This document shows, one piece after another, positions 35,044 through 44,701 of a DNA stretch of 64,000 nt. The notes below the pieces were generated by a model. It was not told the origin of the DNA. It was given only the letters and a program-made list of their open reading frames with translations, and searched no databases. A program made the position numbers and the translations under genes. Within the stretch, counting starts at the first letter, position 1. Every line of letters starts with the position of its first letter. Source of the stretch: Bdellovibrio bacteriovorus W (GTDB lineage Bacteria; Bdellovibrionota; Bdellovibrionia; Bdellovibrionales; Bdellovibrionaceae); NCBI GenBank assembly GCA_000525675.1, contig CP002190.1, positions 558,001 through 622,000 of the forward strand, given 5' to 3'.

Positions 35044-38000
35044 ATGGCGATAGATTCCAGAATTAAAAAAGTTTTAATTATAGGATCTGGACCCATCGTC
35101 ATCGGACAAGCTTGTGAGTTCGATTACTCTGGAACCCAAGCTTGTAAAGCCCTGATGAAAGAGGGGCTGGAAGTTGTTCTGGTAAATTCAAACCCAGCAA
35201 CAATTATGACAGACCCAGAGATCGCCACGCGAGTGTACGTCGAACCTCTCAAAGTTCCTTACTTGGAAAAAATCATCGAGATTGAAAAACCAGATGCTGT
35301 GATCCCGACTCTCGGGGGGCAGACGGCTTTGAATTTAGCATTAGAGCTACATTCAAAGGGCATTTTACAAAAACACAAAGTTCAGCTTTTAGCAGCCACG
35401 CCTGAGGTTATCAAAGCCGGTGAAGATCGTGAGATCTTTAGAAATCTTTTAGATAAAATCGGCGCTAGAGCTCCTAAGAGTCATTTAGTCAGAACCTATG
35501 AGCATGGCTTAAATGTTGCCGATGACCTTGGGTATCCTTTGATTCTTCGCCCGAACTACACACTCGGAGGCGGAGGCGGTGGGGTGGCTTACTCTCCAGA
35601 AGAGTATAAGAAAATGCTAGTCACCGCTCTTCATGAAAGCCCGACTTCCGAAGTTTTGGTTGAAGAAAGCATCTTGGGTTGGAAAGAGTTTGAACTTGAA
35701 GTGATGCGTGATAATCGCGGAGAGTTCAAAGTCATCTGTAGTATTGAAAATCTGGATCCTTGTGGAGTTCATACAGGGGATTCAATCACTGTAGCACCTC
35801 AATTGACTTTGGATGAGCAAGAGTATCGTGAAATGCGCGATGAGGCTCAGAAGATCATCGAAATCGTAGGAATGAAAGCTGGCGGGGCTAATATTCAGTT
35901 TGCCGTTCATCCAACGACCAAGGAACGCGTAGTGATTGAAATGAATCCTCGCGTGAGCCGATCATCCGCATTAGCTAGTAAAGCAACGGGAGTGCCGATC
36001 GCAAAGATCTCTGCTCTTTTAGCAGTGGGGTATAACTTTGACGAAATCACGCAAGACATCTCTAAAGGGGTGCCTGCGATTCTTGAGCCGGAACTAGATT
36101 ACATCGTTACTAAAATTCCTCGTTTTGCCTTTGAGAAGTTTCCGGGGGCAAAAGACTTTCTGACAACTCAGATGAAGAGTGTTGGGGAAGTGATGGCTCT
36201 TGGTAAGACTCTTCAAGAGTCATTAATGAAAGCTATTTCAAGTCTTGAGATGAACCCTCAAGGAATACCTGTTGTTGAATTTGAAACAGGTAAAGTGTCT
36301 TACCCAAATAGCCAGAGAATCTATCAACTCTTCCAAGCTTTCCGTGAAGGTAAAACAGTTGCGGAAGTTGAAGAACTGACGATGATCAATCCGGTGTTTT
36401 TAAATGCCATTGAAGAGATCATTTCTTTTGAAAAGGATTTTGCGAACAGCTTTTCAACGGGCAACTCTGATCTTTTACTAAAAGCAAAGCAGCTCGGTTT
36501 TTCGGATGCTCGCCTTGCTAAGTTATTAAACACCTTTGAGACTGACATACGCGCACTTCGCGAAAAGGCGAACATCCTTCCAAAGTACGTTCCTGTTGGA
36601 GAAAAGCGCAGTGCTACTGATACATGTGCCCCTTATTATTATTCAACTTATGCCGCAGTAAACTCGGTAAGTATTCAAGCGCCAGAATCGGTGCTCATTA
36701 TAGGTAGTGGACCGAATCGTATCGGACAGGGGATTGAATTTGATTATAGCTGTGTTCGCGGAGTGAAGGCTTTGCGTGCAAGTGGTAAAAACGTTCTCAT
36801 GGTGAATTCAAATCCTGAAACTGTTTCTACCGATTACGACACTTCAGACGCGCTTTTCTTTGAGCCACTGACTTTTGAAAGTGTGAATGAAGTCATGCGC
36901 TTTATGAAGCCTCAAGGATTTGTAGCGCAACTAGGTGGACAAACTCCGATTGGGCTAGCCCCAGAGTTAGTCAAAGAGGGGTACCACTTGATGGGCTCTT
37001 CTTTAGAGGCGATCGATCTTGCAGAAGATCGCGGACTTTTTTCAAAGATTTGCAAAGAGTTGAACTTCGCTATTCCAAACTCTGCAATGGCGGGATCGTT
37101 GATCGAAGCTCTTCAGTATGAGGAAAAAGTAGGTTATCCCATGATCTGCCGTCCAAGTTATGTGCTTGGAGGGCGACGTATGGAAGTGATTGAGAGTCGA
37201 GATGAATTGATTTCTTACTTCCAAAGACATGCTGACTTTATTGCATTGGATAAGCCATGCCTTATGGATCAGTTTCTAGCCGGAGCTTTAGAAGTCGACG
37301 TGGACCTCGTGCGTGGTAAAGATTGGACCGTCGTTGGTGGAGTGGTTGAGCATATTGAGGCCGCAGGGATTCACTCCGGAGACTCTATGGGGGTTATTCC
37401 ACCACAAAGATTACGCCCAGAAGCCAGCGAGCGTATTGAAGAACTCAGTCGTAAGCTTGCAGAGCGTATCGATGTGATTGGTCATCTCAATTTACAATTG
37501 GCCGTGAAGTCCGATGTCGTGTACATGCTTGAGGCCAACCCTCGAAGCTCGCGCTCGGTTCCTTTTGTTGCAAAGGCAACGGGGATTCCTCTGATTGATC
37601 TTGGCGTCGCGGCGATGTTAGGAAAAACGAAAACCGATCTTCAGTTAGATAATTTGAATTGGAAAGATCTCGACACTGTTGCTGTTAAAGGCGTTGTCTT
37701 TCCATTTAAGAAGTTCTCAGAGTCGGATTCGATTTTAGGTCCTGAAATGAAGTCGACAGGAGAGAGCATGGGGAGAGGTAAAACCTACTCTGAAGCTCTG
37801 GCCAAAGCTTTCCAATCGTGTAACATAAAACTTCCAAAGATGGGGCAGGTGTTTTTCTCTTTAAGAGATAAAGACAAAGCTTCGATGCTTCCGATGGCGA
37901 AAGATCTTCAGCGCATGGGGTATGGAGTGTCAGCGACGACAGGGACCGCTAACTTTTTTAACGAACACGGCGTAAACTGTTTGGCGTTAAAAAAGGTCGA

Positions 38001-38238
38001 TGAAGGACGCCCTCACTGCGTGGATAAAATTCGCTCCGGAGAAGTGGCATTCGTAATTAACACCACCTCTGGAAAGCGCGCCATTGAAGCAAGCTTCGAC
38101 ATTCGTCGAGCTTGTACGGACTACAACATTCCTTGTCTAACAGAGAGTGATGCTGCTGAAGCCTTCGTTCTGGCTTTGAAAAATGCAGAAAATGAGTCAT
38201 CATCAGTGTCGGCCTTGTATCAAATGAAGGAGTTCTGA
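35044..38238 (+). CDS. carB: Carbamoyl-phosphate synthase large subunit
   Basis: Makes carbamoyl phosphate from bicarbonate, ATP and ammonia passed from the small subunit. The 1064-residue protein has two homologous ATP-grasp halves ([23 protein letters not shown]-type start in the first, [20 protein letters not shown] in the second), an oligomerisation region in between and a C-terminal MGS-like allosteric domain (about 930-1060). AGGAGAT precedes the ATG. carA is not in the window, so the two subunit genes are unlinked here. The product feeds PyrB encoded nearby. The stop overlaps the next gene as TGATG. Confidence 0.96.
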   Translation: MAIDSRIKKVLIIGSGPIVIGQACEFDYSGTQACKALMKEGLEVVLVNSNPATIMTDPEIATRVYVEPLKVPYLEKIIEIEKPDAVIPTLGGQTALNLALELHSKGILQKHKVQLLAATPEVIKAGEDREIFRNLLDKIGARAPKSHLVRTYEHGLNVADDLGYPLILRPNYTLGGGGGGVAYSPEEYKKMLVTALHESPTSEVLVEESILGWKEFELEVMRDNRGEFKVICSIENLDPCGVHTGDSITVAPQLTLDEQEYREMRDEAQKIIEIVGMKAGGANIQFAVHPTTKERVVIEMNPRVSRSSALASKATGVPIAKISALLAVGYNFDEITQDISKGVPAILEPELDYIVTKIPRFAFEKFPGAKDFLTTQMKSVGEVMALGKTLQESLMKAISSLEMNPQGIPVVEFETGKVSYPNSQRIYQLFQAFREGKTVAEVEELTMINPVFLNAIEEIISFEKDFANSFSTGNSDLLLKAKQLGFSDARLAKLLNTFETDIRALREKANILPKYVPVGEKRSATDTCAPYYYSTYAAVNSVSIQAPESVLIIGSGPNRIGQGIEFDYSCVRGVKALRASGKNVLMVNSNPETVSTDYDTSDALFFEPLTFESVNEVMRFMKPQGFVAQLGGQTPIGLAPELVKEGYHLMGSSLEAIDLAEDRGLFSKICKELNFAIPNSAMAGSLIEALQYEEKVGYPMICRPSYVLGGRRMEVIESRDELISYFQRHADFIALDKPCLMDQFLAGALEVDVDLVRGKDWTVVGGVVEHIEAAGIHSGDSMGVIPPQRLRPEASERIEELSRKLAERIDVIGHLNLQLAVKSDVVYMLEANPRSSRSVPFVAKATGIPLIDLGVAAMLGKTKTDLQLDNLNWKDLDTVAVKGVVFPFKKFSESDSILGPEMKSTGESMGRGKTYSEALAKAFQSCNIKLPKMGQVFFSLRDKDKASMLPMAKDLQRMGYGVSATTGTANFFNEHGVNCLALKKVDEGRPHCVDKIRSGEVAFVINTTSGKRAIEASFDIRRACTDYNIPCLTESDAAEAFVLALKNAENESSSVSALYQMKEF

Positions 38239-39122
38239 TGAGATTTCTAGCTGGAGTTCTACTGATTTTTTTGTGCAGTCTTGGTATTGCAAATACGAAG
38301 ACTAAGCCTACAGAAGAAGCTCCAGCATCCATCACAATTGGATTGATTCCAGGTGGAAGCCCCGAGAAGTTGCGCGAACAAGCTGTTGCCCTCGCAAAAG
38401 ATATTCAAGGCACGATCAATGTTCCAGTGAACGTTTTCTTACCCAAAGACTACAATGGTTTGATTGATGCCTTAGTAGACAAGAAGGTTGATTTCGCTTT
38501 TTTCTCTTCTTTGACATTCGTGGCAGCAGAGCAAAGAACGCCCGTCAAAGTTTTGCTAAAAAAAGTTTGGAAAGAGCCTTTCTATTATTCATTTATTGTA
38601 ACTCTTAAGAATTCCCCGATTCGTAAGCTTCAAGATTTAAAAGGAAAGCGTGTCGCATTCGTCGATAATAAGTCTTCTTCTGGCTACCTCTATCCGATGG
38701 TTGCTCTGAAAAAAGCAGGGCTTAAACAAGAAGACTTCAAAGAGGTGATCTTTTCTGGAAATCATGAGGCTTCTGTGAAGCTTTTAGAAGAAAAGAAAGT
38801 AGATGCCGTTGCCGTTTACAGTGACGATATCACGGGAAAAACAGGAGCTTGGGTTGAGTTTGGTAAAAAGGACATGAAAGTCCGCAGTCTTTGGAAGAGC
38901 GATCCAATTCCCAATGACCCATTTTGTGTGCGTGAAGACTTCTATCAGGCATTTCCTAAAACGACGCATGACCTAATGTTCGCGTTTATTGATGCCGCTG
39001 AAAAATCAAAAGGCAAGTATACTGAAGTTTTAGGCGCTCGGGACTTGATGCCTGCAACATCTAAACAGTATGATCCTGTTAGAGAAATGCAAAAGGCAAT
39101 GGGGCCTGAAATCTCTTTATAG
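38238..39122 (+). CDS. PhnD-like periplasmic phosphate/phosphonate-type binding protein
   Basis: A 294-residue exported protein with a signal peptide (RFLAGVLLIFLCSLGIANT) and the PhnD/SsuA-like fold: IGLIPGGSPEKL at the start, VDKKVDFAFFSSLTFVAA, LKGKRVAFVDNKSSSGYLYP and DAVAVYSDDI. The family binds phosphonates, phosphite or related oxyanions for ABC uptake or sensing. No phnC or phnE partner genes are adjacent, so it may serve a transporter encoded elsewhere or a sensor. Its ATG overlaps the carB stop, a surprising coupling with pyrimidine synthesis. Specific ligand unknown. Confidence 0.85.
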   Translation: MRFLAGVLLIFLCSLGIANTKTKPTEEAPASITIGLIPGGSPEKLREQAVALAKDIQGTINVPVNVFLPKDYNGLIDALVDKKVDFAFFSSLTFVAAEQRTPVKVLLKKVWKEPFYYSFIVTLKNSPIRKLQDLKGKRVAFVDNKSSSGYLYPMVALKKAGLKQEDFKEVIFSGNHEASVKLLEEKKVDAVAVYSDDITGKTGAWVEFGKKDMKVRSLWKSDPIPNDPFCVREDFYQAFPKTTHDLMFAFIDAAEKSKGKYTEVLGARDLMPATSKQYDPVREMQKAMGPEISL

Positions 39123-39127
39123 GTCGT

Positions 39128-39871
39128 ATGAGTATTCTGGCGGTTGAAAAATTAAATAAAACTTTTAAGGGTGGGCTATTTGAAAAAAAACGCCACGTCT
39201 TAAAAGATGTCAGCTTCTCTCTACCAGCAGGCGAGACGTCGGGGTTTGTTGGTAATAACGGCTCTGGAAAAACGACGACTATTAAATGTCTCTTTGATTT
39301 CATCCATCCAGACTCTGGAGAGATTCTCTTTTTTAATCAGAAACTCAACTCAGACTTAAGAGTCAAGATTGGCTACTTACCTGAGCGGCCCTATCTCTAT
39401 GAGTTTCTTACAGGTATGGAGCTTTTACGCCTTCATTGGAATTTATGTTATGGCGGAAGTCAGAAGAACTTCATTGAGGAAGCTCATGCTGCTTTAAAGC
39501 GTGTCGATCTATATCACGCAAAAGATCGACGCCTCAGAACGTATTCCAAAGGAATGTTACAAAGAGTGGGGATTGCACAGGCGATTCTGACGAGACCAGA
39601 ATTGATTATCTTAGATGAACCGATGTCGGGTTTAGATCCTGATGGACGCAGTCTAGTGAAAGATATCCTGAAGGCCGAGAAAGAGCGCGGAGTGAGTATC
39701 TTTTTCAGCAGTCACCTTCTTCAAGATATGGAAGAGCTCTGCTCTCATTTAATCGTCATCAACGAAGGCAGTATCCTTTACGATGGCCAGTTGAAGTCTT
39801 TTATGGCTGAGTATCAAAATCTTGAAACTGCTTTTTCAGTTTCAAAGAAATCAAGGGGCAGTGATGTATAA
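39128..39871 (+). CDS. ABC transporter ATP-binding protein (ABC-2 type)
   Basis: A 247-residue ATPase with Walker A VGNNGSGKTTT, signature TYSKGMLQRVGIAQAIL, Walker B LIILDEPMSGLDP and an H-loop FSSHLLQDME. The order matches the export-type, NodI/CcmA/BcrA-like subfamily. The next gene encodes its membrane partner and overlaps its end. The cargo is unknown. It could export a drug, lipid or protein, or serve a gliding or pilus function given the neighbours, but nothing in the sequence decides. Confidence 0.92.
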   Translation: MSILAVEKLNKTFKGGLFEKKRHVLKDVSFSLPAGETSGFVGNNGSGKTTTIKCLFDFIHPDSGEILFFNQKLNSDLRVKIGYLPERPYLYEFLTGMELLRLHWNLCYGGSQKNFIEEAHAALKRVDLYHAKDRRLRTYSKGMLQRVGIAQAILTRPELIILDEPMSGLDPDGRSLVKDILKAEKERGVSIFFSSHLLQDMEELCSHLIVINEGSILYDGQLKSFMAEYQNLETAFSVSKKSRGSDV

Positions 39872-40634
39872 GGTTCTGACCCTTGCGCTTACAACCTTTC
39901 GCGAACAAATTCGCGAAAGACTATTTTTAGTTGTTATCATCATTGCCGCAGCTCTCTTGGGGCTAAGCTTCTTGTTGGGAGCCTTGTCGTTTGCTGAACA
40001 AACAAAGATTTTAACGGACTTTGGTTTTTTGGCGGTAGAGATTACTTCATTAGGTGTGGCTTTGTTTTCTGGCGCCTACCTTATTGCTAAAGAGATCGAA
40101 AAACAGACCTGCCTGCTTATTTTGGCGCGGCCCATTTCACGAAGTCAGTTTATTTTGGGTAAATACTTAGGCCTTTTATTTCTGATCACTCTTTTCAACT
40201 TTGCGATCAGCTTGGTTCTTTGGATACTTTTAGGGCTGTGGAAAACTCCTGAGCAGTTCGGTGCTTTCATATCTATTAGTCTATCTCTGTGGCTTGAAAG
40301 TGCCGTTGTGTTAAGTTTTGTTCTGTTTTGGAGTTTAGTAGTGCGCCCAGTTCTAGCTTTAGGAGCTGGGGTGGGGCTTTTTCTTCTAGGGCATTGGTTG
40401 GAGGACTTAAAGTTTTTTGCCAATAAATCTGGTGATGAAGTTTTTATATTTATGGCCGACGCTGCCGTATGGGTGACGCCACAGTTTTATCGAAGCAATT
40501 GGAAGTCCGCCTATTTTTTAGAAAAAGGCATTCCCCTAGAAAACGTTACATGGATGATTTTACATCTCTGTGCGTGGATCGTTATTTATGTGTTGGCTTC
40601 GAATTTTGTTTTTAGGAGAAAAGACATTGTTTAA
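39864..40634 (+). CDS. ABC-2 type transporter permease
   Basis: A 256-residue integral membrane protein with about six hydrophobic segments (residues 20-45, 55-75, 95-120 region, then 135-250). Start is ATG 39864 with AAGGGG upstream; it overlaps the stop of the ATPase gene by eight bases. The start sequence YKVLTLALTTFREQIRERLF followed by a long helix resembles ABC-2 permeases of the NosY/YxlG kind. It is the membrane half of the transporter encoded at 39128. Confidence 0.88.
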   Translation: MYKVLTLALTTFREQIRERLFLVVIIIAAALLGLSFLLGALSFAEQTKILTDFGFLAVEITSLGVALFSGAYLIAKEIEKQTCLLILARPISRSQFILGKYLGLLFLITLFNFAISLVLWILLGLWKTPEQFGAFISISLSLWLESAVVLSFVLFWSLVVRPVLALGAGVGLFLLGHWLEDLKFFANKSGDEVFIFMADAAVWVTPQFYRSNWKSAYFLEKGIPLENVTWMILHLCAWIVIYVLASNFVFRRKDIV

Positions 40635-41415
40635 TTCTGATTTTCCCTTCTACGTTCTTTTTTTTGTATTGGGCGCTATTTTTGGTAGCTTTGGAAATGT
40701 TATTATTTATCGACTTCCCAAGGATGAAAGTGTCGTTAAACCCGCAAGTCACTGCCAAAACTGTAAGAAGGGTGTGCGCTGGTTTGATAATATTCCTATA
40801 TTAAGCTGGTTTATCTTGCGTGGAAAATGCCGTCATTGCGGAGCTAAGTTTTCTTTTCGCTATCCTTTTGTCGAGTTTCTGATGGCAGCTCTTTTTGCCG
40901 GAGCTTTTTATTATTTCGGTCTCTCTTGGAATCTTTTTGAAGCTCTCTTATTTATTTTCGGATTAGTGGTTTGTACTTTTATCGACTTTGACCACATGAT
41001 TTTACCAGACGAGTTCACTCTTTCGGGCATTGTCATCGGTTTGGTAGGGGCAGCTTTAAATCCTCACCGTGAGTTCTTGGATGCTTTCTTGGGTGTTCTC
41101 ATGGGGGGAGGCTTTTTGTGGGCCATGGCCTATGTCTATTACCTCCTTACTAAGCAAGAGGGGATGGGCGGCGGAGATATTAAACTTCTTGGTTGGATCG
41201 GGGCGGTCCTTGGGTGGAAGGCAATTCCTTTCGTAATCCTTATTTCCGCTGTGGTGGGAAGTGTTGTGGGATTGGCTATGGCGACTCGCCAGAAAGCTGG
41301 ACTTAAGACAGTGATTCCTTTCGGACCCTATCTTGCCTTAGCAGCCTTATTCTATCTGTTTGGTGGAGAGGCCATTGCTATTTGGTATTTAGACCTCTTC
41401 CTTCCAGGTCTTTAA
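40627..41415 (+). CDS. pilD: Type IV prepilin leader peptidase / N-methyltransferase
   Basis: An inner-membrane aspartic protease that cleaves and N-methylates type IV pilins and related pseudopilins. It has 262 residues from the TTG at 40627 (TAGGAGAA upstream), overlapping the permease gene; the frame is open further back but only inside that gene. It has the four-Cys zinc loop (CQNC and CRHCG), catalytic Asp in FIDFDHMILPDE and in GMGGGDIKLL, and about seven membrane helices. The methyltransferase GSFGNVIIYRLP motif is present. It stands just upstream of the pilMNOPQ operon. Confidence 0.95.
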   Translation: MFNSDFPFYVLFFVLGAIFGSFGNVIIYRLPKDESVVKPASHCQNCKKGVRWFDNIPILSWFILRGKCRHCGAKFSFRYPFVEFLMAALFAGAFYYFGLSWNLFEALLFIFGLVVCTFIDFDHMILPDEFTLSGIVIGLVGAALNPHREFLDAFLGVLMGGGFLWAMAYVYYLLTKQEGMGGGDIKLLGWIGAVLGWKAIPFVILISAVVGSVVGLAMATRQKAGLKTVIPFGPYLALAALFYLFGGEAIAIWYLDLFLPGL

Positions 41416-41425
41416 TCAGACACCA

Positions 41426-41443
41426 AGGCAGAGAAATCTGCCT
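41426..41443 (+). terminator. Stem-loop after pilD
   Basis: AGGCAGA-GAAA-TCTGCCT forms a perfect 7-bp stem with a GNRA-type tetraloop; CCAAGG (41423-41428) and CCTTGG (41455-41460) offer a wider alternative. There is no T-tract, so it may be a weak terminator or a 3'-end stabiliser. Confidence 0.45.
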
Positions 41444-41639
41444 CGTTACGAATCCCTTGGCGTGCTCTGTTAGCATGCCTCGGAGCCCGCGCCTCGCACA
41501 CTTTCCTGTCTAGTCACCCGCTGTTTTTGAGTGAACAAATAAAGGGGTGAAGGATTTTTTGTAGACTCAGTGACGTGGTAGCAGGACCTTTGTCGGCTTT
41601 TAAATCATAAACTATTCATCAAGTGTACTAGACCCTTAT
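41444..41639. other. Gene-free region upstream of the pil promoter
   Basis: About 200 bases with no convincing gene on either strand and no clear regulatory motif apart from the flanking features listed separately. Confidence 0.5.
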
Positions 41640-41668
41640 TTGACAATTCTCGGCCAAGCAGAAATAAT
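41640..41668 (+). promoter_or_regulatory. Sigma-70 promoter of the pilMNOPQ operon
   Basis: TTGACA (41640-41645) and AATAAT (41663-41668) are exactly 17 bases apart, an almost consensus promoter. Transcription would start near 41675 and give a leader of about 75 bases before pilM. Confidence 0.75.
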
Positions 41669-41678
41669 TTTAGTATTT

Positions 41679-41729
41679 AAGACTTGTGTCTGAAGGACGT
41701 AAGTCTTTAAAAAGACAATGATTGTCTTT
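41679..41729 (+). promoter_or_regulatory. Alternating complementary half-sites in the pilM leader
   Basis: Four half-sites alternate: AAGACTT (41679-41685), AAGTCTTT (41701-41708), AAAGAC (41711-41716) and GTCTTT (41724-41729). Sites 1-2 and 3-4 can form two hairpins; 2-3 form a competing one. Sites 3-4 belong to a perfect 19-base dyad, AAAGACAATGATTGTCTTT. This could be an RNA switch in the leader or overlapping operators for a dimeric protein. Confidence 0.5.
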
Positions 41730-41750
41730 AGCAACTGGGGAAGCAACTAA

Positions 41751-42803
41751 GTGTTTTTTAAATCGAAGAAGGTTATCGGACTTGATATTGGTACAAGCTC
41801 TATCAAGTTAGCTGAAATGGATGTCAGCGGCAAAGGAGCACAGCTTCTGTCTTTTGGCTTTGCCCCCACTCCACCGAACTCTGTGTCGGGAGGAGAGATC
41901 GTTGATATTTCTTCAGTCGGAATAGCTATTCAGTCTCTTGTTCAAGAAATTGCTTCCAAAAGAAAAGCTGTTGCCACGGCGATGTGGGGAACAGCGGTCA
42001 TTGTTAAGAAAATCACAATTCCAAAGATAGATAAAAAGCTCGTTCAAGATCAAATTCGATTCGAAGCCGAGCAGTATATTCCTTTCGATATTAATAATAT
42101 CAGTCTTGCCCATCACGTACTTTCCTATAGCGCTTCCCCAGACACTATGGACGTATTGTTGATTGCTGCGCAAAATGAACTAGTGGGTCAGTACACACAA
42201 GTCATCGAGATGAGTGGAATGAATTGTTCCGTTCTTGATGTGAGTGGCTTTGCTTTGGCAAACTCCTTTGAGTTGAACTATGGCAAGTTCCCTGGTGAAG
42301 TCATTGGACTTTTAAACTTCGGAGCTTCCATTACGAATTTCGTAGTCATTCAAAATGGTGAAGTGATCTTCTGCCGTGATATTCCAGTGGGCGGTGCGAA
42401 CTACACCAATGAAATTCATAAGGCAATGGGGGTTACAGTCGCCGAGGCTGAAGCACTCAAACTCAGTGCTGTTTCACGCCGCGAAGTTCCTGATGAAGTT
42501 CATAGCGTTATCAGCGCCACGAACGAAGCTGTTACCGAAGAGATTCGCAATAGTTTAGACTTCTTAAGTGCGACGACAAATGGATTGGTTTTAAATCGCT
42601 GCCTATATACAGGCGGAAGTTCGGCAACATCCGGGCTGATTGAAACTGTTTCGCGTATTACGGGTATTTATATGGAACCGTTTAATCCGTTCCTTAAAAT
42701 CCAAGCGAATCCTAAAAAGTTTTCTCCTGATTACCTTGAACAAATCAGTCCGTTTGCAGGGGTAGTAACTGGCTTGGCTCTAAGGCAAGTGGGTGACTCA
42801 TGA
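41751..42803 (+). CDS. pilM: Type IV pilus assembly protein PilM
   Basis: A 350-residue cytoplasmic actin-like protein that docks on the N-terminal tail of PilN and links the pilus motor to the alignment complex. The ATPase-fold signature VIGLDIGTSSIKLAEM opens the protein, with LLNFGASITNFVV (phosphate 2 region) and LYTGGSSATSGL later. Start is GTG 41751 with GGGGAAG upstream. It begins the pilMNOPQ operon, and its TGA overlaps the pilN ATG. Confidence 0.95.
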   Translation: MFFKSKKVIGLDIGTSSIKLAEMDVSGKGAQLLSFGFAPTPPNSVSGGEIVDISSVGIAIQSLVQEIASKRKAVATAMWGTAVIVKKITIPKIDKKLVQDQIRFEAEQYIPFDINNISLAHHVLSYSASPDTMDVLLIAAQNELVGQYTQVIEMSGMNCSVLDVSGFALANSFELNYGKFPGEVIGLLNFGASITNFVVIQNGEVIFCRDIPVGGANYTNEIHKAMGVTVAEAEALKLSAVSRREVPDEVHSVISATNEAVTEEIRNSLDFLSATTNGLVLNRCLYTGGSSATSGLIETVSRITGIYMEPFNPFLKIQANPKKFSPDYLEQISPFAGVVTGLALRQVGDS

Positions 42804-43411
42804 TTAAGATTAATCTTGTTTCTTCCGCAGCTTTAACGGCAGCTAGTGCAGCTAGTGCTTCTCTTGGAATTTCAACAGGTGGATTTGTTTCTTCTGAAGA
42901 GATTCGTAAAGAGGCGCTGAAGAGGCTTGTGTTGTTACTTGTGGGACCATTGGGGTTGATGATTTATGAAAATCAAAATATTCCAGGAAAACAAGCCAGT
43001 TTAAATGCAAAGACACAGATGCTTTCTGAGTTGCAGAGCTATAATGCTCGACAGGCAGACTCGGTTGCAGAGATTAAAAAGTTTAAAGAAGATGAAGCTC
43101 TGATCGAAGCCCGTATTACGGCTTTAGAAAAAATCTCGAAAGATCGTCAACGTGAAACTCGCGTTTTAGAGCTTCTTCAAAATGTAATTCCTGAAAAAGC
43201 ATGGCTGACTAGAATTCAGCTAAATCCAGATCGTGTGAATGTGCAAGGAGTCGCCTTGAGTGATTTCGAAGTATCACAGTTTCTGGATGCTCTTTCGAGA
43301 AGTGTTTTCTTATTGGATGTGAACTTGGTCAGCTCAAGCGAGTTGAATCAGGATGGGATGATGCTTAAAAAGTTTGAGATCAGTTGTTTATTGGAGAGAC
43401 GCAATGAATAA
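42800..43411 (+). CDS. pilN: Type IV pilus inner-membrane protein PilN
   Basis: A 203-residue bitopic protein. The N-terminal IKINLV is the PilM-binding INL motif. An unusual Ala/Ser-rich cytoplasmic insert of about 40 residues separates it from the membrane helix (RLVLLLVGPLGLMIY, about 42-57); in typical PilN the helix follows sooner. A coiled coil (about 60-125) and the ferredoxin-like periplasmic domain (WLTRIQLNPDRVNVQG) follow. It pairs with PilO. The end overlaps the start of pilO. Confidence 0.92.
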   Translation: MIKINLVSSAALTAASAASASLGISTGGFVSSEEIRKEALKRLVLLLVGPLGLMIYENQNIPGKQASLNAKTQMLSELQSYNARQADSVAEIKKFKEDEALIEARITALEKISKDRQRETRVLELLQNVIPEKAWLTRIQLNPDRVNVQGVALSDFEVSQFLDALSRSVFLLDVNLVSSSELNQDGMMLKKFEISCLLERRNE

Positions 43412-43988
43412 GTTGATGGAAAGCTTAGCAGGCCAAGAAGTTGGCAAAATTTTAATAATTGGATTAGCTCTAACGGGTTTCTATTGGTTTTCAATGTATG
43501 ACGATGGTTCTGCTATTGACATGCAGACAGCGCAAATTTCGCAAAGTCTTGAGGCTGAAGAAGCAAAAAAGAAAGAGACTGATGCGACATTGAATCAAGT
43601 CAAAGAGATGCAGGAAAAAGTAGGACAACTGAGCCAAAAGTATCAGGAAATTTCCCGCAGACTTCCAGAAGCTTTGTATTCAATAGATATTAATAGATCT
43701 ATCGACGATTTTGCACGTAATGCTGGCGTCAGCGTAAAGATGAAAAAGCCGGGAGAGAACATCAAGCGTGAGGTTGTGGAAGAAGTTCCAGTGGAAGTTC
43801 AACTAGAAGGGACATACGCAGAACTTGCTCAGTTTACTTATTTAGTTTCACGCGCTGAGCGAATGGCCCGTACAAAGAATGTTGTGATTACAGGTGCCGA
43901 AGACGGTAAAAAGAAACTGAAGTTTGAAGGGCAGGTTGTCGGCTATAAATTGTCGACTGACCCTAATAAAGCGGAGAAACCACAATGA
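43404..43988 (+). CDS. pilO: Type IV pilus inner-membrane protein PilO
   Basis: A 194-residue partner of PilN. The ATG at 43404 follows GGAGAGAC and overlaps pilN by eight bases. It has a membrane helix (about 15-32), a coiled coil with KKKETDATLNQVKEMQEKV and a ferredoxin-like domain containing the PilO signature VQLEGTYAELAQFTYLVSRAER. It ends a few bases into pilP. Together PilN and PilO form the periplasmic alignment subcomplex that binds PilP. Confidence 0.93.
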   Translation: MNKLMESLAGQEVGKILIIGLALTGFYWFSMYDDGSAIDMQTAQISQSLEAEEAKKKETDATLNQVKEMQEKVGQLSQKYQEISRRLPEALYSIDINRSIDDFARNAGVSVKMKKPGENIKREVVEEVPVEVQLEGTYAELAQFTYLVSRAERMARTKNVVITGAEDGKKKLKFEGQVVGYKLSTDPNKAEKPQ

Positions 43989-44680
43989 AGTCTGTAAGAT
44001 GGATTATGTCTTACATTTTAGTGGCAACTCTCGGACTTTGGCTGGCTTTTGCAGTCAGTATGAAAGTTATGACTCCAGCTCGCTCTCAAGACGCTCCGAC
44101 GAGTGGTGATTTGCCGGAAGAGTTTCTAAAGGAAATTGAGTCCACGCAAGTTCCGGGTGGAGAAAAAAAGGCAGAGGCTCCGACTAAGCCAGCTCAGCAA
44201 GAGCCGGTTGCGGAAGAGGAACCACCTGCTCCGCCGATTCAGCCAATGGTTGAAACCGGTGGAGGAGACCCTAATATGGGTTATGGAGATGGGGCGACAG
44301 CATCTCAGCCTCCGATGAACGAAAATTATTCTGATGGTTATTTTTATGATCCGTCTGGCAAGAGAGACCCATTTATTCCTTTTAAAGTGATTCGTCCACA
44401 GCAGGCCGACACTGGAGGATTGAATGAAGTGCTAGAACCTCTGCAAAGATGGGAATTAGAGCGTCTTCAAGTTGTAGGAATTCTTTGGGAAGTAAAAACA
44501 CCAAGAGCGATGATTCGCGACCCAGATGGGGTTGTTTTTACTATCACTAAGAATTCAAAAATTGGCCGTAACGAAGGATTTGTGGCGGCCATCCGTGAGG
44601 GTGAAGTCGTAATCTTGGAAACAAGATACGAAGAAGGCAAGGCGATAAAAGAGCCTCGCATCATGGAATTTAGAAAGTAG
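43985..44680 (+). CDS. pilP: Type IV pilus protein PilP
   Basis: A 231-residue protein that connects PilNO with the secretin PilQ. An N-terminal hydrophobic segment (about 7-28) has no lipobox Cys, so unlike many PilP proteins it appears to be anchored by a helix or secreted rather than lipidated. A Pro/Glu/Gln-rich linker (about 55-110) leads to the PilP domain, which begins SGKRDPFIPF and includes LERLQVVGILWEVKTPRAMIRDPDG. The ATG overlaps the pilO stop. Confidence 0.92.
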   Translation: MKSVRWIMSYILVATLGLWLAFAVSMKVMTPARSQDAPTSGDLPEEFLKEIESTQVPGGEKKAEAPTKPAQQEPVAEEEPPAPPIQPMVETGGGDPNMGYGDGATASQPPMNENYSDGYFYDPSGKRDPFIPFKVIRPQQADTGGLNEVLEPLQRWELERLQVVGILWEVKTPRAMIRDPDGVVFTITKNSKIGRNEGFVAAIREGEVVILETRYEEGKAIKEPRIMEFRK

Positions 44681-44701
44681 AATCGTATTGAGGAGGTACT
44701 A

